A program made the translations under genes and the position numbers. A stretch of DNA of 64,000 nucleotides from the NCBI GenBank assembly GCA_900752815.1, contig CAADWS010000011.1:1-64000 (forward strand), written 5' to 3'. Below the pieces are notes generated by a model. It saw nothing but the letters and a program-made list of their open reading frames with translations, searched no databases and was not told the DNA's origin. Below, one piece after another: positions 49,347 through 58,853 of this stretch. Position 1 is the first letter of the stretch. Each line of letters starts with the position of its first letter. The DNA is from Bacteroidaceae bacterium. GTDB lineage: Bacteria > Bacteroidota > Bacteroidia > Bacteroidales > Bacteroidaceae.

Positions 49347-50507
49347 TTAACGTTTTCCTATTTTTACTACTTCGCGCACCAGATATACGCCGTCATAACC
49401 GGCAGCAAAGCCATCGGTCCATTTGCCGGCATATTCCACCCGCAGCGTAGCAGGGGCCGGCTGCCAGTCCTTGCGTCCGCCGACGGCGCGGTCGTAGCCT
49501 TCGGCCAGTGTCCCCGTCTTGTCGACAAGCCAGAATTCCTGATTGCTGCCGGCGGGACGGAACGAACGCACTTCATGCCCCAGCCGCACGGTGCCGCTGA
49601 GCGTGAGGAGCACATCCGTCGACAGACTGTCGGGAACGGCCTCCGACACGTCTATGTTCTGCTCGTCGAAAAGCGGAGCATCCTGTCCCACCTCCACAAA
49701 AATAGCCTTGTTCGGCCAGGCGTCGGGCACCTCAAAATAGCGGTAACCGCTATTGCCGATACCCCATCCGCTGCAGGTGTAAGGCACCGGCTCGCGCTGG
49801 AAAGTTTCCTCCATGCGACGGGCATAGTCGCCGTCGGGTTCCAATACATAACGGCTGACTCCACGGCGCCGCGAGGTCACTTTGCGGAAACGGCAGGTCT
49901 GCGAAGCATCCCACCCCTCAAGCGCCGCAAGCTGCGGCAACACCTCGTTGATGTCGCCCTTCTCCAGGCTGAACACCCGAATCAGCGGATGCGGCCGTGC
50001 ATCGCCGTCGCGCACCATCACGACACCGGGCAGCGAAGGGTCGGCCAACAGCCGGATGTGCTCATTGCGCTGCACGGGCAACTTCAGCCCCGCACCTTCC
50101 AGTTCCTGCCATTCAAAGCCCTCGACACTCTCCCGCGACGGACGGGGCACAGGTACAGGCCGGGATTCATTCTGACGCACATAAGTAGACTGCAGGCTGC
50201 CGCGCTGCACAGTCATGGTGTCATTTTCCAGGCGGACAATGTGCAAAGTGTCCGCAAACTTCGGGCCCTCCTCATTTCCCATGCGCTCTGCCATGAGCAC
50301 CAGCAAATCCCCTTCCTGCTGCCAACTGCAATAATTCACCGTGTGCAAGCCAATGGAGACGGCCGTACCGTCGGCATTCAGTTCCAATCCCTGTTCAAAG
50401 GGGGCTGACAACTGACCCGCATCAATCCAACGCCCGGATAAATCCGGAATTTCCGAACCGCCGCAGGCGGCAAGCAGGAACGGAAATAAAGGAAGTAGTC
50501 GTTTCAT
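49347..50507 (-). CDS. Lipocalin-like lipoprotein with C-terminal extension
   Basis: This is a 386-residue protein with a lipobox ending in LLAAC. DLSGRWIDAGQLSAPFEQGLELNADGTAVSIGLHTVNYCSWQ parallels the first domain of the downstream gene. The larger C-terminal part (from about 140) has beta-rich content and the tail YDGVYLVREVVKIGKR, without a family I recognise. Cysteine residues are few and there is no catalytic motif. Together with its neighbour it forms a small operon of surface or periplasmic lipoproteins. Confidence 0.6.
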   Translation of the reverse strand: MKRLLPLFPFLLAACGGSEIPDLSGRWIDAGQLSAPFEQGLELNADGTAVSIGLHTVNYCSWQQEGDLLVLMAERMGNEEGPKFADTLHIVRLENDTMTVQRGSLQSTYVRQNESRPVPVPRPSRESVEGFEWQELEGAGLKLPVQRNEHIRLLADPSLPGVVMVRDGDARPHPLIRVFSLEKGDINEVLPQLAALEGWDASQTCRFRKVTSRRRGVSRYVLEPDGDYARRMEETFQREPVPYTCSGWGIGNSGYRYFEVPDAWPNKAIFVEVGQDAPLFDEQNIDVSEAVPDSLSTDVLLTLSGTVRLGHEVRSFRPAGSNQEFWLVDKTGTLAEGYDRAVGGRKDWQPAPATLRVEYAGKWTDGFAAGYDGVYLVREVVKIGKR

Positions 50508-50920
50508 GTTTCCGAAGATTTTACGTTATGTGGTTTGATTTTCAATCCTTTCTGCTGTCTGCAAGCAGACATCACTTTTTTCGTCCGGCAGGAAGCACTT
50601 TCCGTTCGTCTTCTCCCCCACCGGCCGAAACCCTGTAGTCAGCCACGCGGCTGACGGCATCCCTGTTAGTTAAATCTGCCACAAAATAATAAAAACCTGC
50701 GCAGACAACAAACAACGCGCATTATGTTCTAAAGCAGTTTTCCCGCTCCGCGACAGGCAGAAAATCCTTCGGCTGCAAGCGGAAAGGAAGACGGACTGCC
50801 GGCGGCAAAGCGATTGTACACGGCCGGAAGCGCGGGCCGCCCCGTGCGGCAGGACGCCCTCCGCCTTTCCAACAAATGAACGGCACGCCGGGATGCGGAA
50901 TCCTCCGCTCACGCATACAG

Positions 50921-50967
50921 AAAAAGGCGCGGCACGCCTTTCTCCTTTCAGAAAAGCATGCCGTGCC
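50921..50967 (-). terminator. Intrinsic terminator of purL
   Basis: GGCGCGGCACGC (50926-50937) pairs with GCATGCCGTGCC (50956-50967) with one mismatch and one G-T; on the minus strand T5 follows. It lies 65 bp past the purL stop. The rest of 50508-51031 shows no gene. Confidence 0.75.
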
Positions 50968-51031
50968 TCAAAAAGTTATCTGTAAGCGGACGGCGGAGGA
51001 ACATCTCCCTCGCCCCGTCCTGCAACCGGCT

Positions 51032-54000
51032 TTACTTGCGGTGTGCCTCCACCCACTTGCGGGCGTTGACAAAGGCTTCCACCCAAGGTGTCACGTCGTC
51101 GGCCAGGCGATCGGCCGGATAATAGGCGTTCTGCCAGGGGAAGAAGGCACGCTCCAAGTGGGGCATCATGGCCAGATGACGGCCGTCGGGACTGGCAATA
51201 CCGGCTACGTTATAGCTGGAACCGTTCGGATTGCCGGGATAGCTGTCGTAATTGTACTTCAACACCACATTGTAGCGGTCCTCGGGCAGAGGCAGGTCGA
51301 ACTTGCCTTCGCCATGAGCCACCCAGATGCCCAGCTGGTCGCCGCTCAGCGAGCCGAACATCACACTGCGGTTGGTCGTCACGGTGACACCGAGGAAGGC
51401 ACTTTCAAACTTGTGCGAATTGTTGTGCAGCATGCGGCTGCGCTTCTTGTGCTCCGGATTGATAAGATTCAGCTCCACCATCAGCTGGCAACCGTTGCAC
51501 ACACCAAGCGAAAGGGTATCCTCGCGGGCATAGAAGCGGTCGAGCGCCGCCTTGGCCTTGGGGTTATAGAGGAAGGCACCTGCCCATCCCTTGGCCGAGC
51601 CGAGTACGTCGGAATTGGAGAAGCCTCCGCAGAATACAATCATGTTGATATCGTCGAGTGTCTCGCGACCGGAAATCAGGTCGGTCATCATGACGTCCTT
51701 CACATCGAAACCGGCCAGATAAAGCACGTAGGCCATTTCACGCTCGCCGTTCGTACCCTTTTCACGGATGATGGCGGCACGCACACCGCTGGGCGTGCGG
51801 CGCTCGGGCGTAATGCCGTAGCTTTCAAACGTACCCTTGAACTCAGGATGGAAGTGGAACTCAACAGGCTGCTGCTTGTAGTTTTCATAACGCTGCTTGG
51901 CACAGCCGTTGAAGCTCTGCTTCGTGTCGAGCAGGTAGGAAGTCTCATACCACACGTCGCGCAGATAGTCGATGCCGAACTGGTAAGTGGCACCGTCCTT
52001 CTCGGCCAGAATGTGGCGCTCCTCGACAGGTTTGCCCAACTTGACATAAGCGATGCCGGCAGCGTCGAGCACTTCCTTGAAGGCAGCCTTGTCCTTGTCG
52101 GCCACCTGCACCACAACGCCGGGGTTCTCGGCAAAGAGCGCTTTCACCAGGTCGGCCTTCTTGAAGCCGTCGAGCGAAATTTCCAGACCGCCCTCGGTGT
52201 TGGCGAAGCACATTTCCAGCAAGCAGGTAATCAGACCGCCGGCCGACACGTCATGGCCAGCCAGGAGCAGACCGCGCTTCACCAATTCCTGCACAGCGTT
52301 GAATGCATCGCGGAAATAGTCGGGATTCTTCACCGTCGGCACATCGCTACCCACGAAGCCGAGGCTCTGGGCGAAGGCCGACGCTCCCAGACGGAGCTCG
52401 TCGAAGGAGAAGTCGATATGATAGAGTGTGGATTTTTCCTGCTTGATGACGGGCGAAACGACCTTGCGCACGTCGCTCACCTCGCCGCCGGCACTGACAA
52501 TGACCGTACCCGGCGAAACGACTTTCTTGCCGTCAGGATACTTCTGCGTCATGGAAAGCGAATCCTTGCCCGTCGGCACGTTCACACGGATGGCACAGCA
52601 GAAATCGCTCAAGGCTTCGACACCCCGGTAAAGGCGGGCGTCTTCACCCTTCTGCGAACGGCAGGGCCACATCCAGTTGGCTGAAAGGCTGACGCTGTCG
52701 AGGCCTTCGCTGAGCGGTGCCCAAACGAGGTTGGTCAACGACTCGGCCACCGAAAGCACCGAACCGGCAGCCGGATCGGCCAGTCCGGCCTGCGGAGCAT
52801 GGCCGATAGCCGTTGCGATACCTGCCTTGCCGCGATAGTCGAGAGCCACCACGCCACAGTCGGACAGCGGCAGCTGCAACTCGCCCTGGCACTGCTGACG
52901 GGCCACCTTGCCCGTTACGGAGCGGTCCACCTTGTTGGTCAGCCAGTCCTTGCAGGCTACGGCTTCCAACTGGAGTACGTTATTGAGATACTGCTCTGTC
53001 TTGGCCACATCGTAGGTAACGTCGGCATACTTGCGCTCCACGGTTTCGTCGACCATCACCGTTTTGGGCGAATGGCCGAACATCTGGGCCACATCCAGGT
53101 CGAACGGACGCACACCGTCAGCCTGCTGGAAGGAGAAGTGGGCATCGCCCGTGGTTTCGCCCACCACATACATCGGGGCACGTTCGCGCTCGGCGATGCG
53201 GCGCACATGTTCCAGGTGTTCCTCCTGAATCAGCAAGCCCATGCGCTCCTGGCTTTCGTTGGCAATGATTTCCTTGGCCGAAAGCGTGGGGTCGCCAATG
53301 GGCAGCTGCGCCATGTCGATGCGTCCGCCGCATTCCTCCACGAGCTCGGAGAGACAGTTCACGTGGCCGGCACTTCCGTGGTCGTGAATAGAGACTACGG
53401 GGTTGACATCCTCCTCGCAAAGGGCGCGCACCAAGTTGTTGGCACGTTTCTGCATTTCGGGGTTGGCACGCTGCACGGCGTTGAGCTCGATGCCGCTGCT
53501 GTAACGGCCGGTGTCAACCGACGAAACGGAACCGCCGCCCAGACCGATGCGGTAGTTGTCGCCGCCGACCACCACCACCTTGTTGCCCTTGCGCGGTTCG
53601 CCCTTGAGGCAGTCGCGACGGGTGCCGTAGCCCACGCCGCCGGCCAGCATGATAACTTTGTCGTAGCCATATTCCTCACCATTCTCCTGATGCTCGAAAG
53701 TAAGCACCGAACCGGTGATGAGCGGCTGGCCGAACTTGTTGCCGAAGTCGGAAGCGCCGTTGGAAGCCTTAATCAGAATCTGCTCGGGCGTCTGATAAAG
53801 CCACTGACGCACAGGCAGAATGTTCTCCCACTCGCGGCCGCCGTCAAGGCGGGGATAACTGGTCATGTAGACCGCCGTTCCGGCAATGGGCCAGGAGCCT
53901 ACACCGCCGCCCATACGGTCGCGGATTTCACCGCCCGTACCCGTGGACGCACCGTTGAAGGGCTCCACCGTCGTCGGGAAGTTGTGGGTTTCAGCCTTCA

Positions 54001-54730
54001 GCGAGATGACGCTCTCGATGTCCTTGATGACAAAATAGTCGCTGGTGGCGTGCTCTTTCGGAGCGAACTGTTCCACCACCGGACCGGCCGAGAAGGCCAC
54101 ATTGTCCTTATAGGCTGACACGATTTTATGCGGATTTTCCTGTGTCGTCTTCTTAATCATCGCAAAGAGGGAGGACGGTTTTTCCTCACCGTCGATGATA
54201 AACGTACCTCCGAATATCTTGTGGCGGCAGTGCTCCGAATTAATCTGTGCAAAGCCGAACACTTCAGAATCGGTCAGCTTGCGGCCCAACTGGCCCTCTA
54301 CCTTGTGCAGATATTCGATTTCTTCGGGCGAGAGCGCCAGTCCCTCCTGTTCGTTATAGCTCTCCAGGTCCTCGATGTTCACTATCGGGGCCGGCTGAAT
54401 GTTCACCGTAAAGATATTCTGGTCGAGCCCTTGATAGAGGCGCTGCAACATGGGGTCGTGCTCGGCTTCGCCATCCTTCACCGGGAAGTACTCCTCAATG
54501 CGGCTGATGCCGTGCAGATTCATGTTCTGGGTGATTTCCACGGCATTTGTGCTCCAGGGCGTCACCATTTCGCGGCGCGGACCTGCAAACCAGCCTTCCA
54601 CGCTTTCGCTCTGCAGGCATTCGGCCTCGCCGTAGAGCCAGCACAGTTCCTTAACCTCTTCGCTCGAGAGCGTGTGGTCGGCCGCAGTGGCTATCACGCT
54701 CTTTTGGGGTGTTCTAAAAAAGAAAATCAT
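51032..54730 (-). CDS. purL: Phosphoribosylformylglycinamidine synthase, single-chain form
   Basis: This 1232-residue enzyme makes FGAM from FGAR, glutamine and ATP in purine synthesis. It is the long PurL with all three parts: an N-terminal PurS-like region, two AIRS-type halves (ETHNFPTTVEPFNGASTGTGGEIRDRMGGG and LLAGHDVSAGGLI), and a C-terminal glutamine amidotransferase with nucleophile Cys in LGVCNGCQLMVE and the His-Glu pair WVAHGEGKF. Length matches the ~1230-1300 of this class. It is monocistronic here. Confidence 0.97.
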   Translation of the reverse strand: MIFFFRTPQKSVIATAADHTLSSEEVKELCWLYGEAECLQSESVEGWFAGPRREMVTPWSTNAVEITQNMNLHGISRIEEYFPVKDGEAEHDPMLQRLYQGLDQNIFTVNIQPAPIVNIEDLESYNEQEGLALSPEEIEYLHKVEGQLGRKLTDSEVFGFAQINSEHCRHKIFGGTFIIDGEEKPSSLFAMIKKTTQENPHKIVSAYKDNVAFSAGPVVEQFAPKEHATSDYFVIKDIESVISLKAETHNFPTTVEPFNGASTGTGGEIRDRMGGGVGSWPIAGTAVYMTSYPRLDGGREWENILPVRQWLYQTPEQILIKASNGASDFGNKFGQPLITGSVLTFEHQENGEEYGYDKVIMLAGGVGYGTRRDCLKGEPRKGNKVVVVGGDNYRIGLGGGSVSSVDTGRYSSGIELNAVQRANPEMQKRANNLVRALCEEDVNPVVSIHDHGSAGHVNCLSELVEECGGRIDMAQLPIGDPTLSAKEIIANESQERMGLLIQEEHLEHVRRIAERERAPMYVVGETTGDAHFSFQQADGVRPFDLDVAQMFGHSPKTVMVDETVERKYADVTYDVAKTEQYLNNVLQLEAVACKDWLTNKVDRSVTGKVARQQCQGELQLPLSDCGVVALDYRGKAGIATAIGHAPQAGLADPAAGSVLSVAESLTNLVWAPLSEGLDSVSLSANWMWPCRSQKGEDARLYRGVEALSDFCCAIRVNVPTGKDSLSMTQKYPDGKKVVSPGTVIVSAGGEVSDVRKVVSPVIKQEKSTLYHIDFSFDELRLGASAFAQSLGFVGSDVPTVKNPDYFRDAFNAVQELVKRGLLLAGHDVSAGGLITCLLEMCFANTEGGLEISLDGFKKADLVKALFAENPGVVVQVADKDKAAFKEVLDAAGIAYVKLGKPVEERHILAEKDGATYQFGIDYLRDVWYETSYLLDTKQSFNGCAKQRYENYKQQPVEFHFHPEFKGTFESYGITPERRTPSGVRAAIIREKGTNGEREMAYVLYLAGFDVKDVMMTDLISGRETLDDINMIVFCGGFSNSDVLGSAKGWAGAFLYNPKAKAALDRFYAREDTLSLGVCNGCQLMVELNLINPEHKKRSRMLHNNSHKFESAFLGVTVTTNRSVMFGSLSGDQLGIWVAHGEGKFDLPLPEDRYNVVLKYNYDSYPGNPNGSSYNVAGIASPDGRHLAMMPHLERAFFPWQNAYYPADRLADDVTPWVEAFVNARKWVEAHRK

Positions 54731-54906
54731 AGGAATTTATATTGTTTCGAAACTTTCTACAAATATACGGAATTCATTTGGAAAGCCATCCATGAAAACA
54801 GCAGAAAATCGCCGTTGCCGCCATATCCCTGCCGTTGCCGCAAGGAAGGAGCAGCAACAGCCCTGCTCCGACACGGATGCCCATCGTCCCGAATGAAGGA
54901 AAACAA

Positions 54907-54950
54907 GTCCGGCGGACGGCATACCTGACCAGGCATCCCGTCCGCCGGAC
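54907..54950 (-). terminator. Hairpin terminator after the leucine-rich repeat gene
   Basis: GTCCGGCGGACGG (54907-54919) pairs exactly with CCGTCCGCCGGAC (54938-54950). On the minus strand it is followed by TTGTTTTCC. It is 57 bp past the gene's stop. Confidence 0.65.
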
Positions 54951-55007
54951 CGTCGCTTGCGCAGCCCGTCAGGCGTTGCTTTCAAATCCGAGCAAACCGC
55001 AGGATAA

Positions 55008-56552
55008 TCAGAGCACCACTTTTCGGCTTACTCCGTTGACCTTCACGACATAGACACTTCCTGCCGGCAACGGGATGCTGATTTCAGCGCCATTCGCCCG
55101 CAACTGATGCAAGAGCCGCCCCTGCAAATCATACACACGGAGTTCAGCCCCGGCCGGTGCCTGAAGCACCTTGACTCCACCAGCCACTGGCTGCAACTTC
55201 CAATCGTCCGATGCTTCCATGCCCTCAATTCCCGTAAGGTCTGTTTCCAAAATATGCTGGAATTTACGCCAGCCCAACGCTTCACGATAACGTTGCCCGC
55301 AACCTTCCGGAACACGAAGCACGGTGAGTCCGTAACCTTCTTCGTTCATAAAGAACACATCTTCCCAATATTGTTCGCCATCCTGTGTTCCACAAGCCGG
55401 CGGATTTATGCTCGGACAGACAATTTCCTCCAGCACCGTGTAATCTGTTGTCAAGGCAAAAGCTCCATACTCCACCTTTTCCAGTTCCGGATTCAAGATA
55501 ATCTTTTTCAATGTCGGCTTACCGACAGATATATCCTCGGGATAGTTTTCCGGATGCAACAAATACAACAGATCTGCAAATGCCTGCGTATCAATTACGC
55601 GCACATGCCCGGGAACCGTAAAGGTATCTGCGCCGTATTGCAGAAACAGCTTCAGATGCGTCAGATCCTTGCTGTAGACCACATTCTCCCGCACCGTCAG
55701 TTCCGGATTATCCGGATGAATCTTCAGGTTGCGCAATTCCGTATAGAAAAATGCCAGCGGAGAGATTTTCCGGACACTGGCCGGCAAACTCAGTTCCTTC
55801 ATGGAATTGAAAGAAAATACCTGATGGCCAATTTCTTCCAGGCCTTCATTCAAAGTCACTTCCGACAGATTCACACAATAAAAGAAGGCATAATCTTCCA
55901 ATTTCTTGATTCCTCCCGGAATATTGAGCGAACGGATTGAGTAGCAGGCTTGAAATGCATTTTCTCCTATTTCGGTCAGCCCGGCGGGCAACACGATTTG
56001 AGTCAATGAAGTACAAAACGAAAAAGCGTATGCACCAATTGACTTCACATTTTCCGGACACACTAACTCTGTCAGGCTTACACAATTGGCAAAGACCCAA
56101 TCACCGACAACCGACAAAGATTCCGGCAACACGACCCGTTTCAAACTCCCGCATGAGAAAAAAGCAGCATATCCCAGGCTGTCATTGCTCGCGTAATAAT
56201 ACCGCATGGTGCCATCACCGGCTTCCAACGAAAAATACGGGTCGCCGCCCGCCACCATACGGGCCTCACTCAAATCCAAATTCTCCAGGATGCCCGGCGT
56301 AGCACTACCGTTCACGTCGGAACCGGCCATTTCCCGCAACATACGCAAGTCATCGCCGTTCAGCTCGCCCTTCACCGAAAGGCTCACCACGTTATACTTT
56401 TCCGATTCGGGAATAAGATGGGGCAAAGCGCCCGGCACCAACACATCCAAATGGATTTCGGACTGGGCAGCCCCTCCTGCCGGCAACAAAATCAAAACCA
56501 AAAGCAGGGTCAGGCACATACGACATCTCTTTACCAGTAAATTCTGTTTCAT
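55008..56552 (-). CDS. BspA-like leucine-rich repeat surface protein with T9SS-type tail
   Basis: This is a 514-residue protein with a signal peptide (LTLLLVLILLPAGGAAQ). From about residue 100 to 300 there are repeated LRR_5 units, such as LKRVVLPESLSVVGDWVFANCVSL and LTQIVLPAGLTEIGENAFQACYSI, typical of BspA-type adhesins. The last ~75 residues (VKVLQAPAGAELRVYDLQGRLLHQLRANG, ending VYVVKVNGVSRKVVL) match the type A C-terminal sorting domain used by type IX secretion. I infer that it is exported to the surface. The start at 56552 is chosen; an ATG two codons earlier or at 56576 is possible. Confidence 0.8.
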   Translation of the reverse strand: MKQNLLVKRCRMCLTLLLVLILLPAGGAAQSEIHLDVLVPGALPHLIPESEKYNVVSLSVKGELNGDDLRMLREMAGSDVNGSATPGILENLDLSEARMVAGGDPYFSLEAGDGTMRYYYASNDSLGYAAFFSCGSLKRVVLPESLSVVGDWVFANCVSLTELVCPENVKSIGAYAFSFCTSLTQIVLPAGLTEIGENAFQACYSIRSLNIPGGIKKLEDYAFFYCVNLSEVTLNEGLEEIGHQVFSFNSMKELSLPASVRKISPLAFFYTELRNLKIHPDNPELTVRENVVYSKDLTHLKLFLQYGADTFTVPGHVRVIDTQAFADLLYLLHPENYPEDISVGKPTLKKIILNPELEKVEYGAFALTTDYTVLEEIVCPSINPPACGTQDGEQYWEDVFFMNEEGYGLTVLRVPEGCGQRYREALGWRKFQHILETDLTGIEGMEASDDWKLQPVAGGVKVLQAPAGAELRVYDLQGRLLHQLRANGAEISIPLPAGSVYVVKVNGVSRKVVL

Positions 56553-56739
56553 AAGCATTTTCTTTTTTCCCCTCAAGGATGAGCGGGAGTGAGTTAAACA
56601 AATTCTACTATCATAGATTCTCTTATAAAATCATCTTCGAAGTCTCTTATTACCAGAAAGTTGAAAAAAGAGAAAAACCAAAGGGATTCAGAAATTGCAT
56701 CCGCAACGCCTTCACCCCTACACATTTCTTTATATTTTG

Positions 56740-56747
56740 CAAAATTA
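56740..56747 (-). promoter_or_regulatory. -7 element (TAATTTTG) for the LRR gene
   Basis: The minus strand reads TAATTTTG about 190 bp before the start. The rest of 56577-57229 holds repeat copy 3 and an imperfect AGCCGG/CCGGCT hairpin near 57060-57108; no gene is supported. Confidence 0.4.
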
Positions 56748-56923
56748 CATAAAAAAAGCAAAAAACAAAGACATGTTTTTCCATCAAAAAAACCGTTTTC
56801 CGTAATTGGCCCCGGAAAAATTCCATCTGCACTCCACACGTACAGAACAGGAATAATCTGCTGATGATCCGGCATTTCCAAATCAACTTACCCTGCTTTC
56901 CAGGCATCCGGCGCACACCGGCC

Positions 56924-57012
56924 AAAAACAGTCAGTACTTTAGAAAAAACTATCCTTACTTTAGAAAAAACTGTCAGTACTTTTGTTTTTTCTATCCTTA
57001 CTTCTGTTCCGG
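56924..57012. repeat. 21-bp-period repeat array, copy 3
   Basis: Units start at 56929, 56950, 56971 and 56992. The first two are identical to the first two of copy 2 over 42 bp; the third is CTGTCAGTACTTTTG with T6 instead of A6, and the fourth CTATCCTTACTTCTG is in direct orientation. It lies between the LRR gene and pstB. Confidence 0.85.
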
Positions 57013-57229
57013 CGGGAATCCCGCGGCCCGCCACTCCGGCAAACCGGGCCGGAAAAGAAGCCGGCTGACAAAAAAACAGCCGGGACTTTTTTCATTGTCA
57101 CCGGCTGCAAGAGAGAGCATCTGCCCTCCGATAAACGGAACCAAAAGAACCTGACAGCGCCTTCTTTTTCTGCTTTCTTCGTTTCGCCCAAGAAATTCCT
57201 ATGATGAAAAAGACGCCTTCATTTTTTGT

Positions 57230-57997
57230 TTAACCCATTTTTCCCGTCAGATAGGCCCGTGTACGTTCATCGGCAGGCTGGGAAAACATCTTCTCCGTCA
57301 AATCATATTCAATCAAGTCGCCCAGATACATGAACATGGAACGTGAAGAGATACGCCGTGCCTGCCCCATATTGTGCGTCACCATCAGGATGGTCACCTC
57401 CTTCTGCAATTCCACCACCAGTTCTTCAATGTGCTGGGTGGCAATCGGGTCGAGCGCCGACGTAGGCTCGTCCATCAGCAGCACCTCGGGCTTCATGGCC
57501 AGGGCGCGCGCTATGCACAGACGCTGCTGCTGTCCGCCCGAGAGAAAGGTTCCCTTTTTGTTCAGCACGTCCTTCACCTCGTCCCAGAGCGCTACGCTGC
57601 GCAGACTCCGCTCAACCGTTTCGCTGCGCTCGGCCCGGGAGAGCCGTATGCCGTTCAGCGTAAAGCCGGCCAGCACATTTTCGGCGATGCTCATCGTGGG
57701 GAAAGGGGCAGGCCGCTGAAACACCATCCCCACTCTTCTCCGCACCTCAATCGGCTCCATCGAAAGGATGTCCTGCCCGTCGAGCAGGATTTCGCCGTCG
57801 ACCCGTATGTTCGGATAAAGCTCGTGCATCAGGTTGGCCGCCCGCAGCAGCGTGCTTTTGCCACACCCCGACGGCCCCATAATGGCTGTAATGGTATTCC
57901 GCTCCACAGCGGCCGAAACATACTTCACGGCCATGGTCTGCTGCGAATAGGACACACAGGTATTCTTGAATTCGAGTATCGGATTTACGATTTCCAT
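57230..57997 (-). CDS. pstB: Phosphate ABC transporter ATPase
   Basis: This 255-residue ATPase powers PstA/PstC. Walker A is GPSGCGKST at 41-49, the signature is LSGGQQQRLCIARALA, and Walker B VLLMDEPTSALD is typical of PstB. Its start overlaps the pstA end by 13 bp, indicating coupling. No phoU follows; the next gene downstream is over 600 bp away. Confidence 0.96.
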   Translation of the reverse strand: MEIVNPILEFKNTCVSYSQQTMAVKYVSAAVERNTITAIMGPSGCGKSTLLRAANLMHELYPNIRVDGEILLDGQDILSMEPIEVRRRVGMVFQRPAPFPTMSIAENVLAGFTLNGIRLSRAERSETVERSLRSVALWDEVKDVLNKKGTFLSGGQQQRLCIARALAMKPEVLLMDEPTSALDPIATQHIEELVVELQKEVTILMVTHNMGQARRISSRSMFMYLGDLIEYDLTEKMFSQPADERTRAYLTGKMG

Positions 57998-58851
57998 TTT
58001 CTTGCAAGATATTTAGCGGTTAGGTTGAGTGTAAGTACGAAAAGCAACAGGAAGAGCGAAGCGCCCCAAATGAGGTCCTGCAGGTTGGGGTCGTTGAAGA
58101 ATTCCCATATCAGCAGCGGTACGGCCGAAATCGGTTTGTCAATATCCCAGCGGATAATGGAGCAGCCCAGTGCCGTGAACATCAGCGGGGCCGTTTCGCC
58201 AATCACCCGCGAGATAGCCAGCAGCACACCCGTGAAAATTCCGCCGAAAGCCGACGGCAGAAGCACTTTCAGCGTGACGCGGGCACGGTTGCCGCCCAGC
58301 GCCAGACCTGCCTCACGGAGCGACGCGGGCAGGATGCGAATTGTCTCCTCCGTGGAACGGACAATCAGCGGCAGCATCATGATGAAGAGCGCCACACTGC
58401 CCGCAATGGCGGAATAGCCCTTCATGGGTACCACGACCCACGTGTAGGTGATAATGCCGATGATGACCGAAGGCGTGCCCTGCAACAAGTCGGTCAGATA
58501 ACTGACGGCCACGGCAAAACGCTTCTTCCCGTTCTCCGCCAGATAAACTCCGCCCAGGATGCCCACCGGAATGGCTACCAGCGCTGCCATGCCCAGCATG
58601 ATGACCGTGCCGACAATGCCGTTGGCAATGCCGCCGGGCACCGGCAGACCGGCCGCGGCAGCCTTCATGGCCTTATAGGCCGTAGGCGTGGGCTCGGTAA
58701 AGAACGACCAGGACAACTGGTCGTATCCGCGCAACAACACCTCACCCAGGATGGCCAGCAGCGGGATGGCCATGAACCCGGAAAACAGGCAAATCAGAAA
58801 TTTGAAGAGCCGGTCCGACAGCAACCGGCGTTTGAGTCTTTGTTCATTCAT
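57985..58851 (-). CDS. pstA: Phosphate ABC transporter permease PstA
   Basis: This 288-residue permease has six membrane segments. The cytoplasmic EAGLALGGNRARVTLKVLLPSAFGGI is the EAA loop that contacts PstB. The start is 2 bp after the pstC stop, and its end overlaps pstB. Confidence 0.95.
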   Translation of the reverse strand: MNEQRLKRRLLSDRLFKFLICLFSGFMAIPLLAILGEVLLRGYDQLSWSFFTEPTPTAYKAMKAAAAGLPVPGGIANGIVGTVIMLGMAALVAIPVGILGGVYLAENGKKRFAVAVSYLTDLLQGTPSVIIGIITYTWVVVPMKGYSAIAGSVALFIMMLPLIVRSTEETIRILPASLREAGLALGGNRARVTLKVLLPSAFGGIFTGVLLAISRVIGETAPLMFTALGCSIIRWDIDKPISAVPLLIWEFFNDPNLQDLIWGASLFLLLFVLTLNLTAKYLARKWKS

Positions 58852-58853
58852 GG

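Noticed and set aside
56864..57154. Frame with a heptad repeat (YFRKNYP-like) across array copy 3, and similar SKVLTVF frames over copies 1 and 2
   Set aside because: The peptide repeat is a by-product of the 21-bp DNA period (seven codons). The frames run in different orientations in the three copies and lack start signals.
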